Assembly: GCF_937863485.1 (NCBI RefSeq) | Contig: NZ_CALMFY010000162.1 | Coordinates: 47,779-111,778 of the forward strand | DNA: 64,000 nucleotides | Direction: 5' to 3' | From: an uncultured Nostoc sp. | Lineage (GTDB): Bacteria; Cyanobacteriota; Cyanobacteriia; Cyanobacteriales; Nostocaceae | Shown here: positions 44,417 through 52,912 of the stretch, piece after piece | How the letters are laid out: each line of letters opens with the position of its first letter | How positions within the stretch are numbered: position 1 is the first letter of the stretch | The notes under the pieces: generated by a model | The model's database searches: none | What the model was told of the DNA's origin: nothing | The model's input: the letters and a program-made list of their open reading frames with translations, nothing else | Made by a program: the position numbers and the translations under genes

Positions 44417-46015
44417 CTAACTCAATTGTGCCACGAGTTGATTCTCCAAAAGCGTATCATTCGTTAACAAGTCTTCAACGGTGATTCGCAAAAAGCCTTG
44501 CTCATCAACTTGAAAGAAAATTTTGATCCGATCGCTTCCAGGATATCCAGCTGGTGTCAGTTGGGCAATTGTTCTCGCGCCTTCTTGATCGTTGAGGGAT
44601 TTGACGCTGGTTTCACTATTTTCCAGACGGCGAGTAATTAGGCGATCGCCATCAAAATAAACTTCGGTATTGCCTGTATCTGTTCCCAATTCTCCCATAA
44701 TTAATTCAATACTAGGCTGATTTTCCACAGAAGCGCCTAAGACTAATTCTACTGGTTGATTCATCGGGTATGCTTGTCCAGCTTTAATCAGAGAATGCCA
44801 TTTGTGACGCTGGTTGCGGCGATCCCAGTAGCGGATACCGTAACTATGATACAGAAAGTCTTTGATTTGTATCCCTTGAGTTAGTTGTAATGCACCTTGA
44901 GCGATCGCTTCAAAGGGACGTTCGCAACGGATTTTTTCTGGCTCAAAATACTGTTTTATCCATGTCTGCACTGCCGGCAATTGCACTGTCCCACCAACTA
45001 ACAAAACTGCATTAATATCTGGAAGTTCTATCCCTTGGCGTCTTGATTGCTGCAACAGTGTCGTCATCGACTCATCTAGTAATTCAAAAAATGCATGTTC
45101 TTTGAGGATATTTTCAAAAGTGTCGCGGTTTAGTTCCAGTTCATAGCTTTCAAATGTCTCATCATCAAAATAAACTTCACTTGCTTGGTTTTGGGTTGAT
45201 AGCTGAATTTTCACCCGTTCCGCCAATCGTGTTGTCAAGGGACTTATCGTTAGTTCTTGAGTTTTGGCAAAGTAATCTACCAACCAATTATCAATATCAG
45301 TACCACCCAAATTTTGCCCAGCTTTCGCCAGGACACGGGCAGTTTTAACTTTTTGTTTTGAATCTTCAGCCAGGGACTTATTACCCCACTTAAGGATAAA
45401 TCCCAGCGGCTTTGTGGTTGCTTGCACGCCTTGATCTAACCGGACAAGGGACAAATCCAAAGTACCGCCACCAAAGTCAATCACCAAGAGAATTTCTTGA
45501 TCTGCCAAGCCATAACCCAAGGCTGCGGCTGTGGGTTCATCCAGCATTCGCACCTGTTCGACGGGAAGGGCTTGACACACGTTCCCCAACCAATGACGAT
45601 AAGCTTCAAAACTGTCTACAGGTACCGTTAACACTAAAGAATCTAACCCCCCTTGCAGGGGTGCTAGTTGTTCAATCACCTGGGTGAGGAACCATTGCCC
45701 TACTTGTTCAAAGGTGACAATTTGCCCATCTAATTCGGGTAAGAAACCTTGGATATCTGCACCGATACCCCGCTTAAAGCTGCGGAAAAATCTAGTTTCG
45801 CCCTTGAGGTCAAGACCGCGATCGCGTACTTGTTGCCCGACTAATACTTTATTTTGGGTTGCGTCTTCAACATAAACCAAGCTGGGAATCAGTGGCGGGT
45901 TGAGACTTTGTTTAATTGATAAACCTGGTAAATTCAGGGTTTCTGGCTGCTGGGTTACGGGGTTCCAACGAGCAATGACTGTGTTGCTAGTACCAAAATC
46001 GATTGCGATCGCCAT
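44417..46015 (-). CDS. Hsp70-family (DnaK-like) protein, 532 aa
   Basis: An actin-fold ATPase: IDFGTSNTVIARW (phosphate 1), VLTVPVDSFEAYRHW, DEPTAAALGYG, LVIDFGGGTLDLSLV (phosphate 2) and AVLLVGGTVQLPAV (adenosine). The nucleotide-binding domain fills about residues 1-400. The C-terminal 130 residues are a shortened beta part and lack the helical lid of DnaK, so this is one of the non-canonical Hsp70-like proteins of cyanobacteria. No J-protein or GrpE gene is adjacent. Confidence 0.88.
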   Translation of the reverse strand: MAIAIDFGTSNTVIARWNPVTQQPETLNLPGLSIKQSLNPPLIPSLVYVEDATQNKVLVGQQVRDRGLDLKGETRFFRSFKRGIGADIQGFLPELDGQIVTFEQVGQWFLTQVIEQLAPLQGGLDSLVLTVPVDSFEAYRHWLGNVCQALPVEQVRMLDEPTAAALGYGLADQEILLVIDFGGGTLDLSLVRLDQGVQATTKPLGFILKWGNKSLAEDSKQKVKTARVLAKAGQNLGGTDIDNWLVDYFAKTQELTISPLTTRLAERVKIQLSTQNQASEVYFDDETFESYELELNRDTFENILKEHAFFELLDESMTTLLQQSRRQGIELPDINAVLLVGGTVQLPAVQTWIKQYFEPEKIRCERPFEAIAQGALQLTQGIQIKDFLYHSYGIRYWDRRNQRHKWHSLIKAGQAYPMNQPVELVLGASVENQPSIELIMGELGTDTGNTEVYFDGDRLITRRLENSETSVKSLNDQEGARTIAQLTPAGYPGSDRIKIFFQVDEQGFLRITVEDLLTNDTLLENQLVAQLS

Positions 46016-46930
46016 ATTTTATATTTATTCTCTCGCAGGAAGACGCCAAAGTTACTTTATTTTTGATTATTCTCTATAACCCACCAAGAATGCAAATGCG
46101 CCCAGACGCTTGCTTCTTTGCATCCCAACCCAGATATCGATTCAGTCCGTTGCAGCGAAGTGTTAGCACAGTTAGACAATTAGCTTGTCAGAAAGCATGG
46201 AAATCATTGGCTGTAAATGTATAAAAGGAGCAATAAACTCAACAGCAGGCTTTATCATAGTTCCAGTCTTTTTCTTATTGGCATGAGGTGCTTAAAACTC
46301 ACTTCACACGCAGATGCTGAAATGTCATAAATCGCCCCAATCAAAAGAGATCGCACCTCAGTTGGTGTAAGGTATTCTCTAGATATGTAATGCTTATTGG
46401 GTAGACGAGTTGGGGGTGGCAACCTCATTTACTCTCGCTGGTAGTGTCCGGTGTACGCGACTTATTATGGACAGTTTACCGCGCTATGATCCCCATTCTG
46501 TCGTTGATAGTCGCTCCACTGCCAAATTATTGCGAACTGTTCTCAATTAATAAATACTTTCATCTTGGCCCAATGCCAAACAAGGCGCTGCGCCTTCATA
46601 TGATCGCGGTCATTGCCTAAGCCATGACTAAAAATTAGTAGTGAGTTATGGTATGGCGTAAAGTAGACAATTTGAAAATCATACAACACAATTATAATTG
46701 CATCTCACTGACTAATTGCGGATCTAATCCTGTCATTGTGTTATCGCGCCTAAAAGGTGATGAATCTCAGAGATTTATCCTCACTTGCTTGCGGTAGATA
46801 TCCAGAAAAATTCTGTCTAATAACTACTTAGGCTGCTTGAGTTCTTGGTTAAGATAGTGCTTCGAGGTTGAACGGTGAGATACTCATTTTTTAAGAATAA
46901 AAGCTGTCAAGAATTATAATACAGGGAGCA
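46016..46930. other. Intergenic region with decayed genes
   Basis: Contains the integrase remnant (46255-46428) and a 27-codon open frame on plus (46467-46550, MDSLPRYDPHSVVDS...) of unknown origin. An AAGGCGCTGCGCCTT palindrome lies near 46590. The rest is A/T-rich without features. Confidence 0.5.
46255..46428 (-). pseudogene. Tyrosine-recombinase (integrase) N-terminal remnant
   Basis: From ATG 46428 on minus: RLPPPTRLPNK, then REYLTPTEVRSLL. This matches the N-terminal region of small XerC-like integrases found in Nostoc genomes (REYLTP.EV..L). After about 33 residues the similarity ends and a stop follows at residue 58. The catalytic R-H-R-Y residues are missing. It may mark a former element next to the candidate nuclease gene. 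Confidence 0.45.
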
Positions 46931-47959
46931 ATGGAACATTCAAGGCGATTTGATGGTGATGAAACTTGGAATCGATTGCGCGAGTGGACAAAGGGGCAAA
47001 AACCTGCGGAAAGGTTAGCTAGTACACTCTTGCAAGCTGAAGACTACTCCGTAGATCCATCACATCCGTTAGGTGGAAAAGATGGTGGTAAAGACCTGAT
47101 TTGTTTCAAGGATAATTTAAAGCTGGTAGGTGCTGTCTACTTCCCACGAGGTCAAAAAACACTACAGGCGATTAAGAAAAAGTTTTCTTGTGATTTAAAG
47201 GGTGTAGAAAAGAATGGAGCAAATGGCTTAGTATTTATAACAAATCAAGAACTAAAACTTAATGAACGAAACATACTAATAAATCTTGATACAAGTATAG
47301 TTATTGAACTTTATCATCTTGAACGTTTAGTACTACTCTTAAATGCACCAAAAAATTATGGTACGCGATTAGAGTACTTGAGCATAAAATTTACTGATGA
47401 AGAATACTTGGCACTTCTGTCTTACCGAGATGAAGAACATTTTAAGAGGCTACAAGAAATAAATAGCAATTTAGACAGCCTTCTACACAAAATTGAGAAG
47501 CAGACTAATGATCTGATTGGCTATGCAACTGGAGGCGGGAGTATTGCTTACTTTTTGCCTATATTTACTAATAGTCAAAAACTAGAACTCAATTTGCTCA
47601 ATGAATCTGACTACCCGGTTTTTGATATAAATGGGTACTATATTGATTTAGATGAGGAAATTGATCCTGAAAATAAACGATTCTGGACAGAAACATATTT
47701 CGCCTTAGATAATATATATCCAAACAAAATGTTATTAGAGTGTATACAGTTTGATTTGAGTCAGAAAGAACAGTTAAGGCTAAACTTTTTAATTCGTACC
47801 CGTACAAAACTTATAAGACAAGAACTTCGAGTATTTTGTGCTGGTGATTACCCTGTTATTGCATATCGGGTAAGAGCCGGTGATGAAATTATTAAATCTA
47901 TAATTTCAGATCAAGTTCCCAATTATAATCCGGAAAATCCTGAAATTATTTTTAATTAA
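46931..47959 (+). CDS. Candidate nuclease-type defence protein, 342 aa
   Basis: Not a family I can name. The N-terminal domain (about 1-150) carries GGKDGGKDLICF and LVGAVYFPRGQKT, the D-x(n)-(E/V)xK-like layout of restriction-endonuclease-like folds (Mrr/DUF-type). A coiled stretch follows (about 155-195), then a beta-rich C-terminal domain (about 200-342) starting TGGGSIAYF with YPVFDINGYYIDLDEE. Similar tails occur on many uncharacterised bacterial proteins with varied N-terminal domains. A/T-rich, flanked by remnants: a plausible solitary accessory or defence gene. ATG 46931 follows AGGGAGCA. Confidence 0.45.
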   Translation: MEHSRRFDGDETWNRLREWTKGQKPAERLASTLLQAEDYSVDPSHPLGGKDGGKDLICFKDNLKLVGAVYFPRGQKTLQAIKKKFSCDLKGVEKNGANGLVFITNQELKLNERNILINLDTSIVIELYHLERLVLLLNAPKNYGTRLEYLSIKFTDEEYLALLSYRDEEHFKRLQEINSNLDSLLHKIEKQTNDLIGYATGGGSIAYFLPIFTNSQKLELNLLNESDYPVFDINGYYIDLDEEIDPENKRFWTETYFALDNIYPNKMLLECIQFDLSQKEQLRLNFLIRTRTKLIRQELRVFCAGDYPVIAYRVRAGDEIIKSIISDQVPNYNPENPEIIFN

Positions 47960-48074
47960 AGTGGTTTGACAAGTCCCTCAGTAAATAGCAAGGTTATTTC
48001 TTGTCAAGAAGATAGCGTAAGTGACCAAAAAGCTGATTATTTCGTTCACCAATCCAGGCGATTAACCCAGACTT

Positions 48075-48269
48075 ATGAATAAGACACATAGCAAACCTAC
48101 TTACATAGATTATATTGTTAAACTTTCTGAGCGATCGCTGGAGGAGTTTTGTCGCTGGGTGTACCGCTTTATGGGCAATGCTCAGTTCATGTCTCCTCAA
48201 CATCTAGCTGAACAACACCAGAAATTTGCTCGTCCATTAATAGATCGGTATTCTTTTAAAGCTACATAA
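48075..48269 (+). CDS. Small ORF, possible WYL-regulator tail
   Basis: A 64-residue frame: the middle LEEFCRWVYRFMGNAQFMSP and QHLAEQHQKFARPLIDRY resembles the C-terminal extension of WYL-domain regulators (end REF..W...FG.QA.V..P). No WYL domain precedes it. It may be a remnant. Weak evidence. Confidence 0.35.
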   Translation: MNKTHSKPTYIDYIVKLSERSLEEFCRWVYRFMGNAQFMSPQHLAEQHQKFARPLIDRYSFKAT

Positions 48270-48296
48270 ATCAGGATTTTAGTACAGAAACCTGAT

Positions 48297-48318
48297 CTAA
48301 CCCGGTACGCCGGGTTAG
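48297..48318. terminator. Perfect nine-pair hairpin between convergent genes
   Basis: CTAACCCGG and CCGGGTTAG around TACG. No T-run, so it may be a repeat rather than a terminator. Confidence 0.4.
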
Positions 48319-48335
48319 TGGTAGGTAGTTCATGC

Positions 48336-48575
48336 TCAATCTTCACGCCGTAACTGCCATGCTGCACCGCAAGCTGCCCCAGCCCCAGCTAATAATCCGG
48401 TACTCATTCCTTGGATAGTTTTTTGGATTGGATCTTGGATTAAACAGTCACTTGTGACCTTACTGTCTTCCAAGCAGAGACTACTTTCTGCCCAACCGGC
48501 AGTACCTCCTAAAATTACACCAGTTATACTACAGGAAATAACTAGCAGCAAAAGACGCTGGGTTTTTCTAACCAT
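48336..48575 (-). CDS. Small exported or membrane protein, 79 aa
   Basis: From ATG 48575: a hydrophobic segment (about 8-27), a region with Cys in LCLEDSKVTSDCLIQ and a second hydrophobic, glycine/alanine-rich segment (about 56-72). It could be a small two-span membrane protein with a disulfide. No family recognised. A TTG five codons earlier is a possible alternative start. Confidence 0.5.
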   Translation of the reverse strand: MVRKTQRLLLLVISCSITGVILGGTAGWAESSLCLEDSKVTSDCLIQDPIQKTIQGMSTGLLAGAGAACGAAWQLRRED

Positions 48576-48781
48576 AGATAGATGTGTCAAATATTAGAGA
48601 TAGTGATTAACTCTCAATTACTTTACACATTCTTGCTTGCAAATGTCAGCTGGTTTCAAGAGAACTGCTTACTATTCAAAACCTAGACAAGGCTTAAAAA
48701 ATCTGATTGGACATCGCAAAACTTAATTTTGTCTATAATTAAGGATACAAATTACACTGATAAATCGTATAAATCATATTT

Positions 48782-49765
48782 TTACCTCTTTTGAGGCACT
48801 AATACAGGTAGTTGACGGACGCTTGCTACGAATTTGGCGTGCTGTCCAACAGTCAAAACATTGAACTGACTGGATATCAGTTCCAAACTTTTGTTTACTA
48901 CTGCTAGCTTTTTATAGGTGGGAACGCTCATTCCAGGGAAGAATGATAGTTCTGGCACATCCTCTTGACTTAAAAAGTCTGTAGGATGGAGTAGCAAAGA
49001 AGGCTGTACGCGTGTTATTTTACACAGCCACAGAGCAATTCGCAGGTAGAGTAACGCCACTTCCGAAGAAAATGTACTCAGATACATTATGTAACTGAAG
49101 TGAATTGGCACCTTAAAAATTGGCATTGTGGTAACGGGAATCTCAGTGAGTTTATCCTTACCCATGTGCCACTGGTAAGGTTTTAGAGGCTGCAAACCGT
49201 CTTTGAAACCACCAAATAAGGCTTCCCGTTTCTTGCGTTCTTCCTTACTCAGTTTACAGGTCATCAAATAATACGCTCGTGCTATGGGCCCCAAAAATGT
49301 GGGAAAAGTCGAAGCATCATATTCGTATCCCCGTCGTGCTAAGACTCTCAATACCGCAGGAGAAAAACTGTATCCAGGCCCCCGGAAGCCAATAGGATGT
49401 TGATGAGTGACGCGCTTGATATGTTCTTCAGCCAAGGCTACCTCTTGTTCAATCTCATCCTCTGAATACAGATGTAGCCAAGGATCATGGTAAAATGAGT
49501 GATTGCCAATTTCATGACCAGCGTTAGCGATCGCTTCTAATGCCTTGGTGTTCTTTTCCAGCGCTGCATCCTGACCCACAATGAATACTGTGATTGTCAA
49601 ATCCCATTGCTGGAGAATATTTAAGAAACGAGGGACTGCAATATCTAAGTAAGAGGGGAAAGTCTCCCAACCCAAAGCGCCCTGATTTTTTAGATAAGAC
49701 CAAATATTATCCAAGTCTAAAGAAAGACTGGCTATTGGTTTGTTTCTTGGTCGCTTCGTTTTCAT
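48782..49765 (-). CDS. Polysaccharide deacetylase family protein
   Basis: A 327-residue NodB-type esterase. Metal/catalytic motifs: SLSLDLDNIW (catalytic Asp and metal Asp), AGHEIGNHSFYHDPW (metal His-x3-His), and IGFRGPGYSFSPAVL (Arg motif). There is no signal peptide, so it acts inside the cell or on lipid-linked sugars. The late DVPELSFFPGMSVP and the length (over 300) fit the family that deacetylates sugars in glycan or lipid pathways. Substrate unknown. No glycan cluster is next to it. Confidence 0.85.
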   Translation of the reverse strand: MKTKRPRNKPIASLSLDLDNIWSYLKNQGALGWETFPSYLDIAVPRFLNILQQWDLTITVFIVGQDAALEKNTKALEAIANAGHEIGNHSFYHDPWLHLYSEDEIEQEVALAEEHIKRVTHQHPIGFRGPGYSFSPAVLRVLARRGYEYDASTFPTFLGPIARAYYLMTCKLSKEERKKREALFGGFKDGLQPLKPYQWHMGKDKLTEIPVTTMPIFKVPIHFSYIMYLSTFSSEVALLYLRIALWLCKITRVQPSLLLHPTDFLSQEDVPELSFFPGMSVPTYKKLAVVNKSLELISSQFNVLTVGQHAKFVASVRQLPVLVPQKR

Positions 49766-50136
49766 TATAAGTTTAAGTATTTGGACGATTTTAAGCGTAA
49801 ATTTAAGTAAGTCTTAGGAACACGGATTTAATCTTCAGCAACTTTAGTCAGGTGTGTTAACACGGGGAGTCCGGCACCGAAAGTATTGAAATGGTGCGTT
49901 ATGTATTAGACTAACGCACCCTACTAAACAGAAATTTGGGATTTTGTTTAATCCACATTCCTTAACGATGTCTATGACAGGCTATGACGCTCGAAGACTC
50001 GCTAACGCTTCGCTATGGGCGGCGCACCAGCTACAGGATTTATAAATTAGGATCAGCATATTTTCTAGATTCTGATGTTCAATTTATATCATCACTTTCA
50101 ATAAAAAGCGATTATATAAAAATTTTCTCAACATCC
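49766..50136. other. Intergenic region with two dispersed repeats
   Basis: A hairpin GGTGCGTTA / TAACGCACC (49893-49920) and a diverged GATGTCTACGACGGGC-type repeat (49968-50025). Open frames here are made of these repeats. Confidence 0.6.
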
Positions 50137-51018
50137 TCAAATATTGATTTGCTGCCTTTGAGTCAAACACATTGCAATTCCCTTTTCGTAGTAAGCTGCC
50201 TCATTAATAAAAATCGGCCAAACGGTAGATGTCCCTTCATAAACAATTGTTTTATCATCAAATGTTAAAAATATAGGATCTCTTGGGTTCAAGGCTTGAT
50301 AATCCTTGTCCTGAAATTCTGGATGAATCATCCCAAAGATTGTCCCATCCTGTTTTTTTGGATAGTCCACAACTGATAAATGGTCATAGAGAATCAACGT
50401 TTCCTTAGTTGATGGAATTTCACCCTGATTAAACCTTTCTAGATAGTCGAGAATCGCATAAACAAGTTCCTGTGTTTGTTGGAACAGCGTCGCTTTTAAG
50501 ATACCTTGGGCAATGGGGCCAACCTCGATCGCAAAGCCTAATTCGCTCAGGGAATTTACAAATGGGTTTTCTTCAACTGATTTGAAAGAGCAGCGATAAA
50601 CCCTAACCAAAGGATTAATCTGGCTTAGATAAGCAGCCAATTTCAAGTTTAAGGGATGACTGTTTACCAAAATAATTGTCAGACCCATATTAGCTGTAGT
50701 GCTGTGCAAGTCTAAAATGAAATCTGCTTTATCTACAGTTGATGTTAGTCTATTTTGGATTGATTTAGCTTGCAATTCTTCATAACTGCTCAGAGTCGGA
50801 TCTTGTAAATCTTGCTTGAGAAAACAACGATTTAAATCCTTCTCTACATATCGCCTCCCCACCGCAAAAGCGTTAGGATTTGCTAACAGAGCAACTGTCT
50901 CAAAACTTGGTCTAGTAATCAAGTCGGGAAACTGGGCAAATTTTTGGATTAAGTAGGCCCCCGTAAACTCATTGCCATGAGTTCCACCGACAATTGCAAC
51001 TCGATTAATCTGGTTCAC
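50137..51018 (-). CDS. Aspartoacylase (AspA/AstE family)
   Basis: A 293-residue zinc hydrolase: [15 protein letters not shown] (zinc His and Glu), [20 protein letters not shown] (substrate Arg), [10 protein letters not shown] (third zinc ligand His) and [11 protein letters not shown] (catalytic Glu). The family cleaves N-acetyl-aspartate or N-acyl amino acids. The length is the usual 290-310. GTG start. It is downstream of a GST gene on the same strand (108 bases). Confidence 0.88.
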   Translation of the reverse strand: MNQINRVAIVGGTHGNEFTGAYLIQKFAQFPDLITRPSFETVALLANPNAFAVGRRYVEKDLNRCFLKQDLQDPTLSSYEELQAKSIQNRLTSTVDKADFILDLHSTTANMGLTIILVNSHPLNLKLAAYLSQINPLVRVYRCSFKSVEENPFVNSLSELGFAIEVGPIAQGILKATLFQQTQELVYAILDYLERFNQGEIPSTKETLILYDHLSVVDYPKKQDGTIFGMIHPEFQDKDYQALNPRDPIFLTFDDKTIVYEGTSTVWPIFINEAAYYEKGIAMCLTQRQQINI

Positions 51019-51126
51019 GATTACACCAACTTTGGAATGCAGCCATTGAGGTATCAGTTTTCAATCTACCTTATGAGGCATTCACCGAAACAGTGCTAAG
51101 TGGGAAAATTCATAAGTACTACTTAC

Positions 51127-52170
51127 TCAGCCCTCAGCCCTACTGAATTTGCCAATGCGATCGCGACCATGTGGTTGATCAAGATAAGACATATCAGGCC
51201 CATTGGGAATGATCCCGCCTGGATTGAGTGGGAATAAGTTACCGTAGTAGTCCCGCTTCACACTCTCTACATCGCAGGTGTCAGCTACACCTGGAAGCTG
51301 ATATAGATCACGTAAGTAAGCTCCAAGGTTCTGATAGTCTCGAATTCGCTGCCTATTGCACTTAAACAACCCATAATAGGCACTATCAAACCGAAATAAC
51401 GTCGTGAATAAACGCACATCTGCGAGTGTGAGATTGTCCCCACACAGATATCGATTATTCTGCAATGCTATGTCAATCTCATCCAGAGTTGCAAACAGTT
51501 CATTACAGGCTTGATTGTATGCTTCTTGGGTTTGGGCAAAACCGCAGCGATACACACCGTTATTTACCGCGTGATAAATCTTTTCATTCCACCAGTCAAT
51601 CTTTTCTTTGAGTGCTTCTGGGTAGAGATCGAGTGGGGGATTATTGGCGAACTCGTTAAACTGAGAGTTCAACATGATGATAATCTCTGAACTCTCATTA
51701 TTGACGATAGTTTTTGTTTGGTTATCCCATAAAATTGGAACTGTAGAGCGTCCACTGTAACCAGGTTCTGCCAGCTGATAAAATTCAGCCAGTGTGTTAC
51801 AACCTTCTTCTTCCTCGTTGAATATCCAACCGCCTTCAATGGGAGAAGGAGAGACGATACATATTGATATTACCGCTTCGAGTTTTTTGAGCGATCGCAC
51901 TACCAAGGTTCGGTGCGCCCAAGGACAGCCCAGCCCAACATAGAGTTTGTAGCGTCCCTCTGCTGGTGGGTGTGGATTTCCCTCTTCTTTACCGATGAAC
52001 TTCCGAAACTGGCTATGAGGACGAATATACGCTCCCGACTGATTGCTAGGAGCAAGCTTTGACATCATGATCTGCCACATACTCGTCCAAACAAACTTTC
52101 CCAGCCAGATGATCAGCTTGGGAGGGAGTGTCTTGCCCTTTTTCTTTGGGAGATTTTTCTTGTTATCCAT
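51127..52170 (-). CDS. Glutathionyl-hydroquinone reductase-like GST
   Basis: About 347 residues, xi-class GST of the YqjG/ECM4 type. The catalytic block is LYVGLGCPWAHRTLVVRSLK with the active Cys in CPWAHR. VPILWDNQTKTIVNNESSEI binds glutathione. The all-helical domain follows, with RLFTTLFRFDSAYYG and ending PNGPDMSYL. These enzymes reduce glutathionylated hydroquinones. ATG 52170 is preferred; a GTG 93 bases upstream would add a basic, poorly conserved extension. Confidence 0.88.
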   Translation of the reverse strand: MDNKKNLPKKKGKTLPPKLIIWLGKFVWTSMWQIMMSKLAPSNQSGAYIRPHSQFRKFIGKEEGNPHPPAEGRYKLYVGLGCPWAHRTLVVRSLKKLEAVISICIVSPSPIEGGWIFNEEEEGCNTLAEFYQLAEPGYSGRSTVPILWDNQTKTIVNNESSEIIIMLNSQFNEFANNPPLDLYPEALKEKIDWWNEKIYHAVNNGVYRCGFAQTQEAYNQACNELFATLDEIDIALQNNRYLCGDNLTLADVRLFTTLFRFDSAYYGLFKCNRQRIRDYQNLGAYLRDLYQLPGVADTCDVESVKRDYYGNLFPLNPGGIIPNGPDMSYLDQPHGRDRIGKFSRAEG

Positions 52171-52912
52171 TGGAGTTGAGTTGCTTATGGCAACAATCTT
52201 GCTTTGGGAGCGATTGACGTTACCACTGTTTCTCCTAAGTAGGTTTCCATGCTTATAACCCACTCTGAGTTTTACTACTTTACTTTACTACGCTTTGCCT
52301 GTGCTTTGTATCATGCTGATTGCGAAAAATTTCTCAGCTAATCGTCTCAAAGGAGCGATCGCTTTTGGCTGCGATCGCCACATCTAAAACTAAGTCTAAG
52401 CATTGCTTTCTAAAAAACCTACTTTCCCCAGTTTAATTCGTGTATCTGCTGTAGTAAATTACCAATTAATTTAGCAAAGGTCTTAATGCGGATGTCGTGA
52501 TCCTCTTAATTTTATAAAATTAATGTATAATACTATACTAATATTAAAATTTAAGATTATCAACCATTTATCAATAAGTAATAGTGTTTAAAACCTAGTC
52601 ATAAATCGAGGTTGGAAAAACAATTTTTAAGCCAGCGATGTCCAATGGCAAGCTGTTTGGCGTTTATGCATCGTATTTAAAAGCATCGTTCAGTCTTACC
52701 TCAAAAACCCAGTACAAAGCTTAATTAGATACTCGATAGCATGGATGATTGACAGTGTAATTACTATTGATTAAACAGATTTAACATTATCTTGTTATAA
52801 AACACATCACATCTTAATATTAAATAGGCCTAAAAAAGGATAAATATAATAGTGAAATTACTGAAATAAAGAACAAAAACATAAAACTTACATAGGAATA
52901 ATTGTAAATAAA
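52171..52912. other. A/T-rich intergenic region upstream of the copper oxidase
   Basis: Two GCGATCGC octamers (near 52357 and 52371) flank a short palindromic stretch. From 52500 the sequence is very A/T-rich. No gene seen. Confidence 0.5.

Noticed and set aside
47994..48203. 69-codon minus frame opposite the small WYL-like ORF
   Set aside because: No recognisable family; probably antisense of the remnant, though neither strand is strongly supported.
49984..50268. 94-codon plus frame before the aspartoacylase end
   Set aside because: Starts in a dispersed repeat and runs antisense into the aspartoacylase gene.
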